From Urechis unicinctus (lineage: Eukaryota; Annelida; Polychaeta; Xenopneusta; Urechidae), in assembly GCA_034190875.2 (NCBI GenBank), contig CM067346.1, positions 48,502,257 through 48,566,256 on the forward strand: DNA of 64,000 nt. Reading direction: 5' to 3'. The notes below the pieces were generated by a model. That model was not told the DNA's origin. It ran no database searches and was given only the letters and a program-made list of their open reading frames with translations. Numbering within the stretch: position 1 is the first letter of the stretch; every line of letters starts with the position of its first letter. The position numbers were made by a program, and so were the translations under genes. This document shows positions 50,201 to 60,829 of this stretch, in pieces.

Positions 50201-50903
50201 CCGCTATGTGTGTCATTTGTTAAGGCAATTAGGCAGAATCCAATGGGCCAGCAACTGAAAAATTGTCTCCGAAAATAGTAGTTTTCTACGTATTTGGAAT
50301 GTGCGTAATGAGTAAAAGCTATAGCGCCCATTTTTGACGAATGGCTACGACCCAGGCCATGGCACTTTGTCTCTCTTAATTGTAGGCATTAGCTTTTGTC
50401 TGGCTTACCATGACCTTCCAAGCCTTCCTCCTTACCAATTACTAGACCAAATCATAATGGAAACAGCAATGTTGCTTCTACCAACCCATTTTGCAATAAC
50501 TTCACCAACTTGCAAAAGCAAAACATGCACCTGTGCATTAGCAGCGCACTCACAACAAAACTGTATGCACATGCAGCACCTTTTTCATCCTTCCCGTTTA
50601 TCTAGCCCTAACCAGAATGGCTTGGCAGCTCATCGTCTGACACTGAAGCTTAGCTGCTGACATTGGCCTGACAGGTTTTAGATCAACTTTGTGGGCGGTA
50701 TCCTCTCCTGGCTTCTACAATAGCTTGATAGTGAGCTGTTTTCTGGCTTCACTTAATCCCTTAATGTCACCATTCTTGTCTCACAGCGAAACCACAAAGC
50801 TTTCCTGTGGTGTAACAGACGGCTCTCAATCTCTAATCACCTTGCCATCGCGTGAGCTCTCGGAAGGTCTCGCTCAATTTGGGAAAGCCATCCGATCTTA
50901 CAT
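47211..50903 (+). repeat. 4.1-kb tandem array, unit 4, 5' part (interrupted)
   Basis: Matches the other units up to gatcttacat at 50903, then diverges. Variants: ggactcattt shared with unit 1, catttccatc shared with unit 3, a deleted C in cagtatcctg (about 48519), and ccaattacta (about 50439). The last 250 bp before the break (50660-50903) carry several extra substitutions and indels, so this end is more diverged than the rest of the unit. The remaining 3' tail of the unit lies at 53184-53574. Confidence 0.93.
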
Positions 50904-51502
50904 CAATGTCAACATCGGACAGTCGAATACCTGAGCTCATATTTAGGTTCGATAAATCATATCATTGGGAAATATAATGCCTCAGCAGACATATTTCGGA
51001 CTCGCTCAGAGAAGAGCGTTGTGACGCCAGTTTTATAACACACACGCAGAGACAAAAAGATAACCAATCACCACAAACACATTTAATCCTTCTTAATATG
51101 AACTTGCAACTGTTGTGCCAGTCTGGTTTGCTGCACGTAAATCATTATTTTACGATTACGGGAATGGCTGGCAATCATATGGTGAGGGACATCCATGGAT
51201 GTTATCCAGTTTGATGCACTTTTGTGGGCCATGAAGACGTCCAATGAAACGTTTGAACTATGAACACAGTGCGTCAAATATATACCGTACTTGGCAATGA
51301 ACATTATTGTTGATTGGCTACTAGGTTTAATATGCAACTGGTTGTATACAGATTAGGTCAATCCTCACTATTGATGTGATTGTGATGTTCTTATTTAGAT
51401 TGAGCATTGGGCTCAGTTGCGATCCGACCTCTCGGCTTGTACGTTCGGCGAGACGGGGCTTAGAAGTGTTTTGTGCATGAATCAAGCCAAGGACACGATC
51501 GA

Positions 51503-51619
51503 AATATATATATAGGTAGAGGGTATACATGTATAGATATATATATATAGAGAGAGATATATAGAGATATAGAGAGAGATAGAGAGAGAGAGAGATAGAG
51601 AGATATAGAGATAGAGAGA

Positions 51620-51674
<55 letters not shown>

Positions 51675-51678
51675 ATCT

Positions 51679-51711
<33 letters not shown>

Positions 51712-52082
51712 AGAGATAGAAAGATATTCTATATAGAGAGAGGCAGATAGACAGGGATACATGTAGACAGGGAGAGAGAGAGTATATAGAGAGAGAGAGA
51801 GAGAGAGAGAGATCTATCTCTCTATCTACTATATCTAGATCTCTCTCTAGAGATATATCTATAGAGAGAGATCTCTCTCTCTAGAGAGATATAGAGAGAG
51901 ATAATAGATATAAATCTCTCTAGATCTCTATCTCTATATATATGTATATATATAGGTCTCTATACATGTATATCTAGATAGAGATACAGATAGATATATA
52001 TATCTATCTATCTGGATAGATAGATCTCTATATAGATATCTATCTCTATATATCTATCTCTCTATATATATATATATATCTA

Positions 52083-52156
<74 letters not shown>
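51503..52156. repeat. Compound (GA)n/(TA)n microsatellite
   Basis: GA-rich runs dominate to about 51900, followed by mixed tatctatc words and a long pure TA run (about 52082-52155). Confidence 0.97.
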
Positions 52157-52157
<1 letters not shown>

Positions 52158-52374
52158 CCTTCGTGTGGTGTGTTGATATTTAATTGTTTCATTGTCGGCG
52201 TGTCACTGGTAGATACGAACCAAAGCTACGTAATGCTGGTTTAAAACGTTTTCTGGTAAATGTTACGTGTATAAGCTTAGTGGCGATGTCAAACATATTA
52301 ATCCGATTCACACCGTGCAAATATCAATACGCAGCTTGGTCATTCATTTCCATGTGGCCTATGCTACGGGTGTG

Positions 52375-52398
52375 AGTGTGTGTGTGTGTGGGGGGGGG
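52375..52398. repeat. (GT)n followed by poly-G
   Basis: About seven GT dinucleotides run directly into nine G residues. Confidence 0.9.
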
Positions 52399-52602
52399 CA
52401 TATATCACAATCTTTTATATACTTGTAAAGAACAAAACCTCATTGACGACAACTAAATGATAAATTGTAAATTTGCCTCAGCAGATTCTTTCAAGCGTAT
52501 TTTTACCGATATAAGATACACGGAACTATTCAGTATCTAATCAATTCATATCCCAACATACTTGGTGCTTGACATAGAAAGCATTGCTGTCAGAAGGTAA
52601 GA

Positions 52603-52960
52603 CTAGCTAAATAAAAAGAGTTCTAATAATATTTCTAATATAATGGAGGTATAATTTGAGCTACTTTTCAAAGGAAAAATGGTTGCAGATTGCGTTGTAT
52701 ATTCATCGTTGAATACGCCAACGTAACTTTGAATGATGAATTGTCCTAATTTCTTACCATGGTTACTGGTGGCTCCATTGCCACCCCACACATTACTTTG
52801 GATATTGAAATCACCCTGCAGCAATAGTGAATATGGCACTGATCAAATACAGGGTATTGCCTTCCAGCTTGGCGGTAGGTAACGAGAACACAGTGATATT
52901 GCTCTTAAGAGAGTAAAACTAATTGCAAATGCTTTGCAAGGAGTCCCATGATCAAGAGGG
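52603..52960 (-). mobile_element. LINE apurinic-type endonuclease fragment
   Basis: Minus strand: ISLCSRYLPPSW (about 52900) is followed, after a frame break, by LLLQGDFNIQSNVWGGNG and GKKLGQFI with FNDEYTTQ (52839-52603). YLPP ... GDFN ... W-G is the central signature of the APE-like endonuclease of Jockey/CR1-type LINEs; the Asp and Asn of GDFN are active-site residues. Nothing of the RT follows. This fragment and the one at 16890-18130 cover different parts of a LINE, so they cannot be compared directly to ask whether they are one family. Confidence 0.8.
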
Positions 52961-53183
52961 GGATGAAAGACACCTACTTTAACAAGATATACCTCTTATG
53001 GCTCCTTCATCCTTTGTTGCATACATAGGTGTTGATTCATAGATCAGCAAAGCATCGCATTGACGCCTAAATACAGCACAACAATTTGAAAAGATACCCA
53101 ACAATTCCATGAAATCACATTCGTAAATCTTATGTATGGGGGCGTTTGTACTTCTAGCACAACCTGAAGAGTCCTTAATCTTG

Positions 53184-53574
53184 TTGGAGGCTGGGGTTGT
53201 TTTTGAGAACTACTAATGTTTTTTTATTGAGGCATTTTGTTAATTATATAGAGGAATCAGCGGTATTCCAATGATGAGCTACATGGTGCCTATATAGGAT
53301 CAATTTATGCGATAGGATCAGCTCTATTTTCTGTTCTGCTTGTTGTTAGAGTCAGTGTTTCGTTATCATGTAGGAATGCTTTTTTGCGTGTCGTTTATGC
53401 GAGTAAAATGTTCGTTATCAATGCTTCTCCATCGCTATTGAGGCTAACTTTAGCAGTGCGCGATTCGGCAACACTTAAATATATAAGGAATCTATTGATA
53501 ATATAGCCGAATACCTCTTTCAAATCACACTGTGTGAGTAATGAAGACAAACGCAAAATCAAGTTTTCGGCTAA
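53184..53574 (+). repeat. Detached 3' tail of array unit 4
   Basis: From ttggaggctgggg to ttttcggctaa this matches the last 391 bp of units 1-3. It ends at exactly the phase where the units join each other. It carries private variants (gcgataggatc, ctattttctg, gtttcgttatc, gattcggcaacactt) and so is more diverged than the same region in units 1-3. Confidence 0.93.
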
Positions 53575-54429
53575 CCTAAGAAAACCGTCGTTTTAGCATG
53601 GATGGAAAACAAGACAATTGTTAAGAATGAAAGCAAATATCAATAAGACAGCAGGAAACCAACGCAAGGTTATGCAATCGATTATCCCTGCACATGTTAC
53701 CTTCTGGCATTTGACTGCGCTATGCCACTGAAGCCTCCTCCATTAGTCCGTATGTCGACAACAAAAGTGTTATAATTCAAGAGAAAGATCAGGTTTAACA
53801 TGCTCAAGCTCAATACGCCTTTGTGCTCCGTCTCATATCTGAGCCATGTGGACACGTTATTATTTTCAAATCACGAAGAAAACCGCTAGAAGACTTATTT
53901 CATGTAAGCGTTACATATTATCTAGTGCATCAAGCGTGATTTATTGTCGGGTTTTGTGACCGAGCACCATCAAATATCACATCTGACAGAGGCCAAATAT
54001 TGTCTACACCTCCTAAGGTAGAATTATTATCATACGAGATTAATCAGTTCGACCTCCAGAAATAACCCGTTAATACACGCAGCATGATCAGTAAAGCATG
54101 AACACGCATCAAGGGCATCGATTACAGATGAATATGCCCTACGTCCACTTGACCTCAAATAAACATCTTTTACATTCCCGTTCGGGAATGGGATGGCCAT
54201 TTTACTTTTTATCGAAGTCACAAGTCCGCATTACTACCCTTCAGGTTTTTACACCTTGGAAACGAACGACTGAGTATAGGCACATGGATGGATTGCTTCG
54301 GTATAAATACGTTGCTAAAACTTAGTCGGGTGTCACCCTATCTTATTGGTGAATGAGTGTTCATAAAATGGCTATTCGAAGTATTCACTGAGTCGGCCTT
54401 CTTGACCTGCAATCCATATCTTTGCGCCG
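53575..54429. other. Unique DNA right of the array
   Basis: No gene or repeat recognised. It begins right after the array end with cctaagaaaacc. Overlapping 60-75 codon frames on both strands near 54030-54325 have no domain. Confidence 0.45.
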
Positions 54430-55000
54430 CTGGTCTCGTAAACAAAACACGCACCGCACCATGGTCTGTTTTACTGCTGTTATTTGCCGTTAGCGACAAA
54501 CTACAACGAGGTCTGGAAAAAGCCACGGAAAGTTCAAACATATATAAGCGACATTTGTGTACGGCTGTTTGATGTTGTAGCCATATAAATGTCCTACCAA
54601 TTAACATTATGGTCAAACTTTAAAAGCCAGTGAGGTAATACAAGCGATGTGGTTTGGAAATGTATCTTACTACGTTTTCACCGTGCACATCGTAAATGCG
54701 TTCGTAATGCCACACTGGAGATATCTTGTCATTACTGCGTCATTCATGGTTGCTTTTTCATGTGGCCAAAGCCTAAATAATGTTACACTGTTTTATGAAT
54801 CCAAAGCAACTTCATGCATTTGTTTTCCGGAAACATGATTTGACCTTAATAGAAACCCCAATTTACAACTAAATGCTGAATCAACTGCATTTCCCAACAT
54901 TCTTCCTCGGCTGCGGCTGAACAGCGATAAACATGAACTCACTTGGTTACGTGGGCATTTTGCCAATCCTGCATCATAATGTGAAAACTGATAAGCCCGA
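54430..55000 (+). repeat. Dispersed repeat family, copy II, 5' part
   Basis: Collinear with 32000-32550: actacaacgaggtctggaaa versus attacaacggggatggaaa, then ggctgtttgatgttg, catt(a/c)(t/c)g(g/a)tcaaactttt-type words, tcattcatg(g/c)ttgc, and caatttacaact. Similarity fades at about 55000 and the expected continuation is found only at 60830 onward. The several short frames on both strands are not supported as genes. Confidence 0.75.
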
Positions 55001-56469
55001 CGAAGCAGAATGTTTCGGTGGCACGTGAAGGCATCCATTGGCGCGTTCCGCTCTTGTCGTAGACAGCATACAGGGCAAAGTTGGATAGTAATTATCGTAA
55101 GTCCTATGTCATCTAATACACGCGACGCAGCGGCAGGTACTCAGGTATTAACGCAGCGTGGATATTTTTCTGTATGATCTACCCATTGTTGGATAATTAG
55201 CGCGGATCATTTGTGTATCTCACCTGGCTACGAGATCAAAGGGCCACTACAGTGTCGTATAAAGTTTCCTTTAAAAGCCCTGCTTGAATTGTGCTATTTC
55301 GAGGCTGCAAAATGTACATTTTCCCCATGACATAAACTGAACAGAATCGCGATATGCGCACTCATTGAATGAACGGAAAAAGAATTAATATCATCACCCG
55401 GCCAACAGTTAACTAGAGTTATATCACAACTTGCTGCAGTTGCGTTGCTTATGCCTCACAACCTATTCAAAATGCCGACCGAATGATTAAATAAATGCGC
55501 ATGCTTACCCCGGTTCGCCTACCAAATTTATAACCTTCTAGTATCTTGTTTGTTGTTAGCGCGTATAATTAAATCGTTGTCGTTTCCCGGGTAAAGGAAT
55601 GCACTGTAATGTACCCGTACTAGCTACTCCGTTGTATTAGACACTCACAAGTCGTACAGCCTTGACATCTACGTCCCGCGACCTTTATGAGTACAACCTA
55701 TTGTGGTTACGGGGAGGGGTTTACATACTTAACATTGTAGGAATACTGGAAATATTTAAAGGTGGTACCATGTATCCGTTGTTATACTCATTTTTAGGTT
55801 TGAAACTAACTGTTGTGGTATTATCAACCGATTTAAAGCATTATTGGGCCGTGTCCTGGATACAAGTGATTATACGCAAGAGCGATAGACAACCTACATA
55901 ACTACTTTGTCAATGGTTGGGAGACAATATAATATGTACGAGTTGAATGATGTAGCCAGACAATCATAGCCACCCCATACCCTGCTTGCTACTTAAGGAT
56001 TTCGTAAATGAAATTTTATCCAGCTGTTCTGATTGCATGAATACGCGTCTCTAACAGCCTTAAAGCTGTGAACAGGAGCTACTGCATTATTGCTCGGGCT
56101 TCATGATTCATTCATGTACGATGATCTCACGATGAGGCAAAATAATGCTGAAATTAATGATAATGAAATGACAGTTGCGCAGTTGAGCGTAATGAGCTGC
56201 CTTGATTTACTATCAACATAATGGTATGTCTTAATTACTAAAGCTGGCTGCACAGCGCGCAGTCAGAAACTTCCAATCACAGGATCATTTAGTTTAGGAA
56301 TGCTGACGCCCAAAAAGTACAAATGTGCCAATTCATGACCAAAGAAAGGATATTACAGAGCGTTTTACCAATTTATATACATATATTGCTACAACAATAG
56401 CTCAGCGGGAAAAAAACACTCTAACCCAACGTAAGCGGAATACGCAAGAGTCTCTGATGCTTCCAGTAC
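55001..56469. other. Unique DNA, no gene seen
   Basis: Frames of about 80 codons only (for example 55662-55901, plus, hydrophobic), without a domain. This is part of the block that separates the two halves of dispersed copy II. Confidence 0.45.
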
Positions 56470-56542
<73 letters not shown>

Positions 56543-56966
56543 TATAGATATATATATATATATATATATGATATATATATATATAATATATATATATATA
56601 TATAAAGAGTTCTATATATATATACATATATATATATACATATAGGATAAGATATATATATCTATATATATCTCTATATATATATATATATCTATATATA
56701 TATATGTATCTCTTCTTATATATCTATATATATGTATCTATATATACTCTATATATAAATATAAATATATAAATACATATATATAAATCTCTATCTCTCT
56801 CTATCTCCCTATATATATATACTATAAATATATATATATATATATATATGAAAATATTCATAATTATATATGCATGTATAAATATATATCCATATATATA
56901 TAATTGTATATATATATATATATATATTTATGAATGTAAATATACATATATAAATATATTTTTTAT

Positions 56967-57026
<60 letters not shown>

Positions 57027-57262
57027 TAAATATATATTTTTTTTATATAAATATATATATATATATTTATTATTAATAAGTACTAATATATATTATATAT
57101 TCGAATCTTCCCAATATCTAAAAATTATTTGCACATTTGTATGTGCTACAGTGATTCATTTAGATAAAAATATTCCCGATTCGGTAGTGACGTCTTACGC
57201 ATTTTTCGCATATACATATATATATATATACATATATGTATATATATATTTATATATATATA

Positions 57263-57331
<69 letters not shown>

Positions 57332-57581
57332 TCTTATATATATATAGATATGTATATATATATATACATATATATAAATATAAATATAGAAAACATATAT
57401 ATATAATATCTATCTCTATATATATACATATATATATAAATAATATATATATATATATATATATGAAAATATTCATAATTATATATGCATGTATAAATGT
57501 ATATCCATATATATATAATTGTATATATATATATATTTATGAATGTAAATATACATATATAAATATATTTTTTTTTTTATG

Positions 57582-57631
<50 letters not shown>

Positions 57632-57705
57632 TAAATATATATTTTTTTTATATAAATATATATATATATATTTATTATTAATAAGTACTAATATATATTA
57701 TATAT
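56470..57705. repeat. Long (TA)n-rich microsatellite region
   Basis: Long TA runs alternate with tatctc, tataaata and poly-T interruptions. A 176-codon frame of I and Y (57151-57681) is repeat translation. The region is partly duplicated (see 56604-57813). Confidence 0.97.
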
Positions 57706-57813
57706 TCGAATCTTCCCAATATCTTAAAATTATTTGCACATTTGTATGTGCTACAGTGATTCATTTAGATAAAAATATTCCCGATTCGGTAGTGACGTCT
57801 TACGCATTTTTCG
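56604..57813. repeat. 605-bp tandem duplication inside the TA region
   Basis: A non-simple stretch of about 110 bp (tcgaatcttcccaatatct ... gtgacgtcttacgcatttt) occurs at 57101-57208 and again at 57706-57813, 605 bp apart and nearly identical. The preceding TA-rich parts, including gaaaatattcataattatat at 56850 and 57465, also match. Left limits within TA repeats are approximate. Confidence 0.88.
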
Positions 57814-60800
57814 ATTTGTGTTAGTTAGAAATAAAGAACAATCAGTTGTCAGAACGCAATATCTGTAGGTATGTTAAGTGGCACTGTCCCAAATCTAATA
57901 ATCAGAAAGAACTGAGCAAGCGATATATGATTGCTTTAATATACTGCAATCCTGATGTTATCTGAGCAATCCTATGACAGCTTAACTTTCTGAGATAAGA
58001 GCCATTTTGCTATACCACTCTAGCTTGCCTCCGCATTACCCGTGGACAACATATGGATGATTTGTTTTATCATAATAGCAGCAGCATATTGTCAGTTGCT
58101 ATTATGTAACTAAATCAAAACTCGCTTTGTTTCTTTTTTAGAGAAATAATTTGTGGAAAGATTAGACACAGTTATGTACGTTTTGTTGCCTCACCATTGA
58201 CATCAAACATCACAATCGCTTGCTAGGCAAGCATGAAGATACAAACATAACACTAGTTCGGTTTTGTGTTTGAGAACGGAAATACCCATGGAATGGTCAC
58301 TCAATTCCATTCCTGGTAACTACAACACCCACTGAATCAATCAATGGATACACGATGTCGGTAGGATCTAGATAATGAAGGGAACCATCGGACATCACTT
58401 CACTTTAACGACTCTTCACATCAAATATTCGTGCAATATAATTAAAACAAGGCCAATTTGGAGAGTGGATTATCGGAGTGGAACACATGGCCAGGTCAAT
58501 ATATACACTTATTGAATGGCGGCCTTTTTAATTTGCGCAATTCGTCAAATGCGATTCCAGCCAACTAGGTCGTTAATGAAACATGCAGACCAGTATTTCG
58601 GGTTCCGTGATCTCCGTGAAAGGTGGCCTGCTAGGCTTGATACAATAAGTAAGCGCAAATATGCACTTAAAATGTAACCAACGGCGACGGCGACAAGCGG
58701 TTATTAAGTGGGCTACAGGTAAGCATAAAAAAACAATCAAACAAGCATAAACTGCACGATGGTACTAGCAGTATCGGCGGTTAACATTTTGACTATTTAG
58801 CCATCTTCCATATCAACAATGATGATCAAAGCTAAGATATGCAACTCGGCGAGTTGCAAATGCGGGTTCTGTGAGCCAGTTAACGACAGCGCCCTCTGAA
58901 CATATCCGTGGTTAAAATGAAAACGAAAATCACTTGTAGCCGGCGACTTGTACAAATTACGGTTAACAGTGAAGAGGGTTGACGCAGCTTCCCTATAACA
59001 TAGCGACAGGGTCGCTGTCAACCATCACAACTGATATTTTGAGGTTGTCACACTTTATGAACCATGCGCAAATGAACTATATTGTTTCTTAACTATTGGT
59101 GTATACTGTTGAAATATATATATAACCATGCATTTATTCGGTTTATCTTGGGCAGTCTTGTCAAATAGTAACCCCTGTCAGACGTTGATATACATACACA
59201 TCGTCTACGTAGACGTGCTATGCGGCTAGAAAAGTATAAGGTTGGTGCATGAACTGCTATTTTCGTTAAGTATATCTTTGCGTGGCTGCAGCAGCTTAAT
59301 AATATGTCATAGGCACCCTACTGCCGTCAAACGTCGATAATGTTACTCTAACAAAGTGATGGTTATGATACAGTCGCTGCACTGAAGAGTTTATGACCTG
59401 AGGACGTCATGATCAATAGAGTGAAAAACTAGAACCGACATGGACAACACACCATTCATTTCGCTCCATCTGATTGACTTTGTTCATGATCAGAAGGCTA
59501 CATATAATTTTTTTTACTGAATACAATGCTAATGATACGTGCTAAATCAATCATTCAATGAGCAAACAAAGTGCTCATGGTGGTTTGTAAGCAGAATCAC
59601 AGATTAAGTTAAGAACTATGTAACAAAAATGAAAATGAGGAAGAATGACAGACAACTTAGAACAGACATTAAAAGCAAGAATGACTAATGAAAAAACGGA
59701 AACATTTTGCCATTGTTTGCAATCAAGCTCGTGTAACTCAGCCGAATGATGTGATGACGCCGAGTTCAGAGGTGCGCGAGGTTAAAATTGCTGCGCCTGA
59801 GATTACAGACTTCCAAATTACCATCAGAGATTAAAGAAGGGTGGCTTTAAATCCTTTTTTGATAACCATACACTCATTGAAAACTCTTCTCTATGACAAC
59901 CTGCGTAACTCTTCTTAACCGTGAAGTCACATCTCCCATCATCATCCTGTCCCTTAGTCCTTGAGCAACAGTGATCGCACAAGCGAAGTGTCTGGAGAAG
60001 ATAATAGCACTATTATGCCTAACTATTTTCTGAAACCTGGTTTCCGAAAATAGTTAGGCATAATAATGATATCATCACATCTTTTCATTAACATGCGATG
60101 ACATATGAACTAGGGCGCAACTTGCTATGCTAGCTTTATATGGTGAGGTGAATCAACAATGGAGCTGGTCAATAAACTCTGCGTTGATTAATCCGGGGAA
60201 GGAAATATTATCGGTGTATAATAAACTTGTATATTGGGTATGATTATGTTACAGTCACGATGCTCGGTATGATACCTTATTATCGCTCATACATGACCGC
60301 CGGCACCACCAAGTTGGATGCACTTCATAATGAGTCTCGACGAAAATGTGTTTGTCTTTGCACCTTTGCCCTTTGATGAAGCCAGCGATCATCGGTTGGG
60401 CCCCGCCACACACAAACAACGGTAGCAGGCTATTACGTTTGATAGATGTGAGGAGCAATCGCATCCCGACCTTTACTTCCAGGCAACTTGTCATGTTTGT
60501 TCTATCCAGTTAATGCAAAGCAGTATCCATGCAAGACACACCTTCATAAGTAAGAGCATATTCAAGTCATTAAATGTTAGGCATAACCGCAACAGATTTC
60601 GAAGCAATGTTGTATCTTATTGACACAAGCGCTCCAGTTATTACTTCACAATGCCACTAAATTTTTTGACTGGCTTGTGTTGCATTGCACTTGTGGTTAT
60701 CGTATAAGTTATATATGATTAGATCATGAATTATTGTCGGTGATGAATAATACAGTCAATGTAAAGAGCTAATAATTGGATGTGTATTTAAGTTCGTGGC

Positions 60801-60829
60801 AATATTGAATCGGAATTACATCGGTCGGC
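57814..60829. other. Unique DNA, no gene seen
   Basis: Only short frames (74 codons minus at 58797-59021, 79 codons minus at 60255-60494). One strong hairpin at 60011-60065 is listed separately. It completes the block of about 5.8 kb between the halves of dispersed copy II. Confidence 0.45.
60011..60065. repeat. Near-perfect inverted repeat, 27-bp arms, minimal loop
   Basis: 60011-60037 (starting tattatgcctaac) pairs with 60039-60065, with a single mismatch and one central base. Such a cruciform-capable palindrome could be a fold-back scar. No transposon ends are recognised around it. Confidence 0.93.

Larger units (their letters stand above)
50904..53183. other. 2.28-kb foreign block splitting array unit 4
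   Basis: This block lies between the 5' part of unit 4 and its displaced tail. About 25 bp that the other units have at this place (gcggaatgttcacc onward) are absent. The block holds about 600 bp of unique DNA, a GA/TA microsatellite, a short GT/G tract and a minus-strand LINE endonuclease fragment. No terminal repeats or target duplication are seen at its edges, so it is not a simple single transposon insertion. Confidence 0.85.

Noticed and set aside
34867-50903. Possibility that the 4.1-kb units are a pure assembly duplication
   Set aside because: Unit-specific and mosaic variants, and the split fourth unit with a diverged tail, argue against it, although read evidence is still needed.
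57151-57681. 176-codon open frame on the plus strand
   Set aside because: It is a translation of TA repeats (almost only I and Y); no coding signal.
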